DNA of 54,707 nt from CAYMWF01 sp964394085 [NCBI: uncultured Gemmatimonadota bacterium] (GTDB lineage: Bacteria > GCA-2686955 > CAYMWF01). The DNA is taken from contig CAYMWF010000009.1 of assembly GCA_964394085.1 (NCBI GenBank), positions 43,384-98,090 of the forward strand. Direction: 5' to 3'. A model generated the notes under the pieces. It saw only the letters and a list, made by a program, of their open reading frames with translations. It made no database searches and was not told the origin of the DNA. The translations under genes were made by a program, and so were the position numbers. The first letter of the stretch is position 1. Each line of letters begins with the position of its first letter. Shown here piece after piece: positions 50,967 through 54,707 of the stretch.

Positions 50967-52916
50967 TTACCAGGCTTCTTCCCGGGCGTCCTGTACCAGC
51001 GTATACACCCCGGTATCAAGCTCCGAGAGGAATGGTGAGGGTGAAAAGTCGTAACGGCCGCCCCTGCCCCCGTCGTTGAACATCGGAAAAGTGATCAGAA
51101 GTTCCCGGCGCGCCCTGGTTACCGCTACATAAAACAATCGTCTTTCCTCTTCGTATTCATCCTCACCCTCCACCCTGGAAGAAGGGAAAATCCCGTCACA
51201 CATGCTTATGATGAACACCACGTCCCATTCCAGCCCTTTCGCCTGATGAACCGTGGACAGGATTATACCATCTTCAACGTCTTTACCGGATCCGGGCTCG
51301 TCGCCCGCCGTCGAATCGGCTAAACAGATTTCCGACAGGAAGCCGGCTGTACTTTCAAACCCGCCTGCGAATTCGGCAAGCCTGAGCAAATCATCACGCC
51401 TGGATTCATAATTATCATATTTGTTCTTCATGTAACCCGAATAGGGCCCTTGCAGTACGACCGAAATCGCACCTCCGGGATTTTCATTCGAACAGGCCCC
51501 GGCCACCTCATCAAGGGTTGCGCACATAGCCTTCCAAGCATCCCGCGACCGCGCCGGCAATAGATCCGCCACCGAGGAGCAGGTTCCTTTCTCGAGAAGA
51601 CCCTCGCTTCCGCAAATCACGCTCAACGCCCTCGAAGCGCTCACCGGACCCACGCCCGGCAACATAGTCAGAACACGGAACCAGGAGCTCGAATCCTTCC
51701 GGTTGACTCCTGTTCTCAGAAAAGCCAGCACATCTTTAACATGGGCTGTCTCGAAATATTTCAACCCCGAACGCACCGCATAAGGAAGCCCGTCTCTCTG
51801 CAGCCGGAACTGGAGTTCGAGGGAGGCGAAGTGCGATCTGTACAGCACCGCAATCCCGGCAGGCGGGACTCCGGAGTCGATATATTCCATGATCCGGGAA
51901 GAAACAAAGCTTGCCTGGGCTCCCTGGCCCGAAAGCGGAATAACGAGGGGCGGGTTCCCCGGTCCTGACGCTGCATGGAGTGATTTTTCGATACCCCCGG
52001 CATTGTGCCTGATCGAATCGTTGGCGAGGGCCAGGATCTGCGGTGATGATCGGTAGTTTTTTTCTAATTTGATGGTTTGTGTTCCCGGCCGGAAGTTAGA
52101 AAATCTGAGGAGGTTGCCCGGATCGGCCCCGCGAAAGGAGTAAATACTCTGGGCATCGTCTCCCACAACACAGGGAGCGCATCCGGGGCCACTCAGGTGG
52201 GAGAGCAGATCGAACTGCAGCGGATTCGTGTCCTGGAACTCATCCACCAGGAGATTGGAGAACTTGTCCCGCCACTTTTTATCCCTTTCGAGGAGTTCCC
52301 TCAAGTTGAGCAGCAGATCGTCGAAATCCATGACATTCGACACCCGTTTCGTTCGGGTATATCCGACGTGTATCCTGTTGAGGAGTTCGATATCTCCATC
52401 AAAATCGGCAAGCTTAACGGTAACAGCTTCATCAAGGGAACATCCCGTGTTGGCGGCATAGCTGAAACAATCCGCCAGGAGACGCGGGGCGGGGAAATAT
52501 CCCTGCTCCGATTTTGAGAGGATCTCTTTCCGTGTAAGTGAAAGCAGGTCGATCGTGTCGTTCCGGTCCAGAATCGTGTAATTTCTCTCAAAGCCGATAT
52601 CGTTTGCATGACGACGAAGTATACGGTTCGCCACACTGTGGAACGTGCCCCCCCAGAAGCCCTTGAGGTCGACCCTCGTGAGTTGCTCCACCCGGATCAA
52701 CATTTCGTGAGCAGCCCTGTTGGTGAATGTAAGAAGCAGGATTCGAGAGGGACTTACGCCACGCTGCATGAGCCAGGCTACCCGGTGGGTAATAACGCGG
52801 GTTTTTCCGCTGCCCGCTCCTGCAATCACCAGCAGCGGAATCTCGTCCGCAGTAACAGCCGCGAGCTGGGCTTCGTTCAGGCCGTCGAGAATCTGTTCTT
52901 CCAGCCGGATTGGCAT
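50967..52916 (-). CDS. UvrD/PcrA-family DNA helicase
   Basis: 649-residue superfamily 1A helicase. Motifs in order are LNEAQLAAV (Q motif), AGAGSGKTRV (Walker A), TFTNRAAHEM (Ia), VDEFQDTNPLQ (II, DExQ), VGDDAQSIYSFRGAD (III), LEKNYRSSPQIL (IV), STVHQAKGLEWDVVF (V) and LFYVAVTRARREL (VI). It is shorter than E. coli UvrD (720 residues) and lacks a long C-terminal tail. The family unwinds 3'-5' in repair and replication. The start is the ATG at 52916 with AGGTGG just upstream; a TTG opens the frame at 52952. rarA follows. The plus-strand frames in this stretch are shadows. Confidence 0.95.
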   Translation of the reverse strand: MPIRLEEQILDGLNEAQLAAVTADEIPLLVIAGAGSGKTRVITHRVAWLMQRGVSPSRILLLTFTNRAAHEMLIRVEQLTRVDLKGFWGGTFHSVANRILRRHANDIGFERNYTILDRNDTIDLLSLTRKEILSKSEQGYFPAPRLLADCFSYAANTGCSLDEAVTVKLADFDGDIELLNRIHVGYTRTKRVSNVMDFDDLLLNLRELLERDKKWRDKFSNLLVDEFQDTNPLQFDLLSHLSGPGCAPCVVGDDAQSIYSFRGADPGNLLRFSNFRPGTQTIKLEKNYRSSPQILALANDSIRHNAGGIEKSLHAASGPGNPPLVIPLSGQGAQASFVSSRIMEYIDSGVPPAGIAVLYRSHFASLELQFRLQRDGLPYAVRSGLKYFETAHVKDVLAFLRTGVNRKDSSSWFRVLTMLPGVGPVSASRALSVICGSEGLLEKGTCSSVADLLPARSRDAWKAMCATLDEVAGACSNENPGGAISVVLQGPYSGYMKNKYDNYESRRDDLLRLAEFAGGFESTAGFLSEICLADSTAGDEPGSGKDVEDGIILSTVHQAKGLEWDVVFIISMCDGIFPSSRVEGEDEYEEERRLFYVAVTRARRELLITFPMFNDGGRGGRYDFSPSPFLSELDTGVYTLVQDAREEAW

Positions 52917-53015
52917 AACCCACCTTCCGAATGGCAGGATGGATGTGGACAAGGATAAATGTTGTAATAACCTGGGTTCAATCAGAGGAAATTGTTACGC
53001 GGAGAAAAGACATTG

Positions 53016-53741
53016 CTAGACGGTGCTATCCGGTTCCCTTTCCGGCGTTCCGGATTTGAATTTTGGATAACCGAACCTGAAAATCGCCCCTTCTCCCGGG
53101 AGGCTCTCTACACTCACGGACCCTCCCGCAGACTCGGCAACCAGCCGGGTAAGGGTCAAGCCGAGCCCGACCCCGCCGGAACGGGGGGCATTGATGTCTT
53201 CGAGCTGGACATAATCTTTGAATATTTCTGTCTGCCTGTCCGGATGGATACCTATCCCGTTATCCTCTAAAATAACGAAAATTTTATCTTCTTCTTCTTC
53301 CGTTCTGAAGGTTACTGCTCCCCCTCGCGGGGTATACTTAAACGCATTGTTGCAAAGGTTGGCAATCGCATGATACACGAGCATCCTGTCCCCGAATACT
53401 TCGATCGAACCGGAAGGCTCCTCATATTTCATCTCTACACCGAATCTTTCCGCGCGAGTACTGAAATCCGCTACTACCTCGTTGAGCACTGTTGAGAGGT
53501 CGAAGGGAATCCCTTCGAAAGAGAATATACCCGCATCATACCTGGTTGCGGAAACCACATTGAAAAGAAGCTGGTTGACCTCGTCTATCCGGTCGCTGAT
53601 TAAACGAAGCTTCTCACCCTGTTGTTCGTTCACTATACCCAGCATGCCCTTCTCTATTATATCAATGTATGCTTTCACCACCGACAGAGCGCCTCTGACC
53701 TCATGCGAGATCAGTGAAAGATTTTTCAAGTATTTTTCCAT
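53016..53741 (-). CDS. Soluble sensor histidine kinase without input domain
   Basis: 241-residue kinase. The HisKA helix carries H13 in LISHEVRG, followed by an ATPase domain with the N-box NLCNNAFKYTP, a DNGIGI G1 box and GVGLGLTL as G2. There is no transmembrane, PAS or GAF segment, so it needs a partner for signal input. No cognate regulator is adjacent; the single-domain regulator at 36.1 kb is one possible partner but the link is speculative. The ATG at 53741 was chosen over the TTG at 53753 because GGAG lies 6 nt upstream. It sits 99 bp before the helicase gene and follows the lipoprotein-sorting gene on the same strand. Confidence 0.9.
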   Translation of the reverse strand: MEKYLKNLSLISHEVRGALSVVKAYIDIIEKGMLGIVNEQQGEKLRLISDRIDEVNQLLFNVVSATRYDAGIFSFEGIPFDLSTVLNEVVADFSTRAERFGVEMKYEEPSGSIEVFGDRMLVYHAIANLCNNAFKYTPRGGAVTFRTEEEEDKIFVILEDNGIGIHPDRQTEIFKDYVQLEDINAPRSGGVGLGLTLTRLVAESAGGSVSVESLPGEGAIFRFGYPKFKSGTPEREPDSTV

Positions 53742-53828
53742 ATCCGGCTCCAATGCGCGAGTATTCGGAAAGCCCGGAATAATGTACCGCTAGAATCCGA
53801 TTTTGTCAATCAGGGGAATATCAGGGTA

Positions 53829-54632
53829 TCAGTTTTTCTCGAGATAGCGAACGGTGAAGTATTCTTCCTTCACATCGGGATTATTTATCAACTTTTCGAA
53901 CACCATGACGGACCTGCGGTCATTCTGAACGTTGGATATCACAATTTCCCTGGCCTGGAATTTTCCGTTCGCTTCGTCGAGAGCCATTATGTTCCGTGCG
54001 AGGAGCACTTTGAGGAGTTCACCGTTCAAATCGTAGAAAACAGCCTTCCTCGCCACGAAATCGTCAACCCCGACGAACAGTTCCTTTTTCGAATAACCGT
54101 AATCATCCGCTCTTTTTTCGTCAGCGGGAACGAGCTCGATTTTCAAACAGACGACACCGTCTACAGTTTCCTCACCAAGCTTTTTGTAAGTAAAATCGTC
54201 CAGGGCCGGGGTGGAGATATCGGCATTACTGAACTCCGAACCCATAAAACTCTTACTTTTTTCCTTGCTTACGATACGGCGGGTTTTGCGGAGCGCGGGC
54301 ATGTATATCCACATGTCATCGTCTTTCTCTTCGTAATCGAAGATCAGCATGCCGGTTCCCTTGACATCCGCGGGAAAGAGGAATTTGACAATACGTTTTT
54401 CGGTTCCATTTTCGTATGTTTTCGATGCCGAGGATATTTTCCGAACCCGCTCCCTGCCCTTTCTGTCGATAATCGTCAGGGTCGTAATCGATTCGGAACC
54501 CGAGGTTTTGGATGTCCGATATGATTCAGCGATTATATCCCCGGCTGTTTTCGATTCGAGGTCCGCCGCGCTTCCGGAGAACGGCAGCAGGTAAAAAACG
54601 AGACAGGTTATCAGAAATAATACTGTTTTCAT
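53829..54632 (-). CDS. Outer membrane lipoprotein-sorting protein (LolA-like)
   Basis: 267-residue exported protein of the LolA-like type often annotated as outer membrane lipoprotein-sorting protein. A signal peptide (1-22) precedes the DIIAESYRTSKTSGSE region and a half-barrel: repeated RKISSASKTYENGTEKRIVKFLFPADVKGTG and DDDMWIYMPALRKTRRIVSKEK strands, with the LELVPADEKRADDYGYSKKELFVGVDDFVARKAVFYDLNG block ending in the YFTVRYLEKN tail. These proteins may carry lipoproteins or other lipids across the periplasm. The ATG at 54632 is preceded by AAAGGAG. It heads a four-gene run on this strand; no promoter was firmly identified in the 75 bp to the window edge. Confidence 0.88.
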   Translation of the reverse strand: MKTVLFLITCLVFYLLPFSGSAADLESKTAGDIIAESYRTSKTSGSESITTLTIIDRKGRERVRKISSASKTYENGTEKRIVKFLFPADVKGTGMLIFDYEEKDDDMWIYMPALRKTRRIVSKEKSKSFMGSEFSNADISTPALDDFTYKKLGEETVDGVVCLKIELVPADEKRADDYGYSKKELFVGVDDFVARKAVFYDLNGELLKVLLARNIMALDEANGKFQAREIVISNVQNDRRSVMVFEKLINNPDVKEEYFTVRYLEKN

Positions 54633-54707
54633 TTATCCTCTCCTTTGATCGGTTCAGTTTCTGTCAATAGTTTCCACTTATAATCTTGTTTAACTGTATT
54701 CTATAAA

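Overview
The window is about 52% G+C, densely coded on both strands, and has no tRNA, rRNA, CRISPR array, insertion sequence or phage gene that I can see. The gene content points to an uncultured Gram-negative bacterium of the FCB group. Pointers are secreted proteins ending in an NPFNP/FlgD-like C-terminal domain, a Wzi-like outer-membrane barrel, a LolA-like lipoprotein-sorting protein, a bacterial tricorn protease, a fused TIGR03960/TIGR03936 radical SAM protein and a DUF2089 regulator. A lineage near Krumholzibacteriota or Eisenbacteria is my best guess. It is an inference from gene content, not a phylogeny.

Layout. 0-7.2 kb: a TGS GTPase, a Wzi-like barrel, a radical SAM protein and a GT39-like membrane protein fused to TPRs, which read as envelope/glycan genes. 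7.3-13.3 kb: a signalling block with a soluble hybrid histidine kinase, a REC-HDOD protein and an NtrC-like regulator whose AAA+ domain has lost the GAFTGA loop and Walker B acids. 13.6-16.7 kb: a second radical SAM protein, a thioesterase, an FAH-family hydrolase and a candidate 40-residue protein. 16.7-22.7 kb, all plus strand: a secreted M1 aminopeptidase, a HIT protein, TrmO, a DUF362 protein, a CDP-alcohol phosphatidyltransferase and a HEAT-like protein. 22.8-30.1 kb: a LysM lytic transglycosylase, an AGCS symporter with an inserted domain, an orphan FeFe-hydrogenase-like iron-sulfur protein and an M29 aminopeptidase. 30.1-36.5 kb, minus strand: a single-domain response regulator, an orphan amrS, the fused radical SAM protein and uvrC. 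36.8-46.2 kb, plus strand: a COG3044 ABC-class ATPase, a secreted di-heme protein, an FlgD-tailed secreted protein, a barrel and a tricorn protease. 46.3-49.5 kb: a DUF2089/DUF4097 pair diverging from a secreted protein that resembles the eukaryotic BPI/LBP two-barrel lipid-binding proteins, across an AT-rich control region. 49.5-54.7 kb, minus strand: rarA, a UvrD-like helicase, a histidine kinase and a LolA-like protein.

Most of the window is housekeeping, envelope and signalling. The most unusual points are the BPI-like exported protein with its structured control region, the crippled NtrC-like regulator next to a REC-HDOD protein, the hydrogenase-like protein that keeps the H-cluster cysteines but has Thr at the proton-relay cysteine, and the inserted domain in the AGCS symporter. 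Family names come from motif recognition by eye; no database search was run. Several starts were moved to internal ATG codons because a Shine-Dalgarno sequence sits in front of them, and some genes use GTG or TTG.
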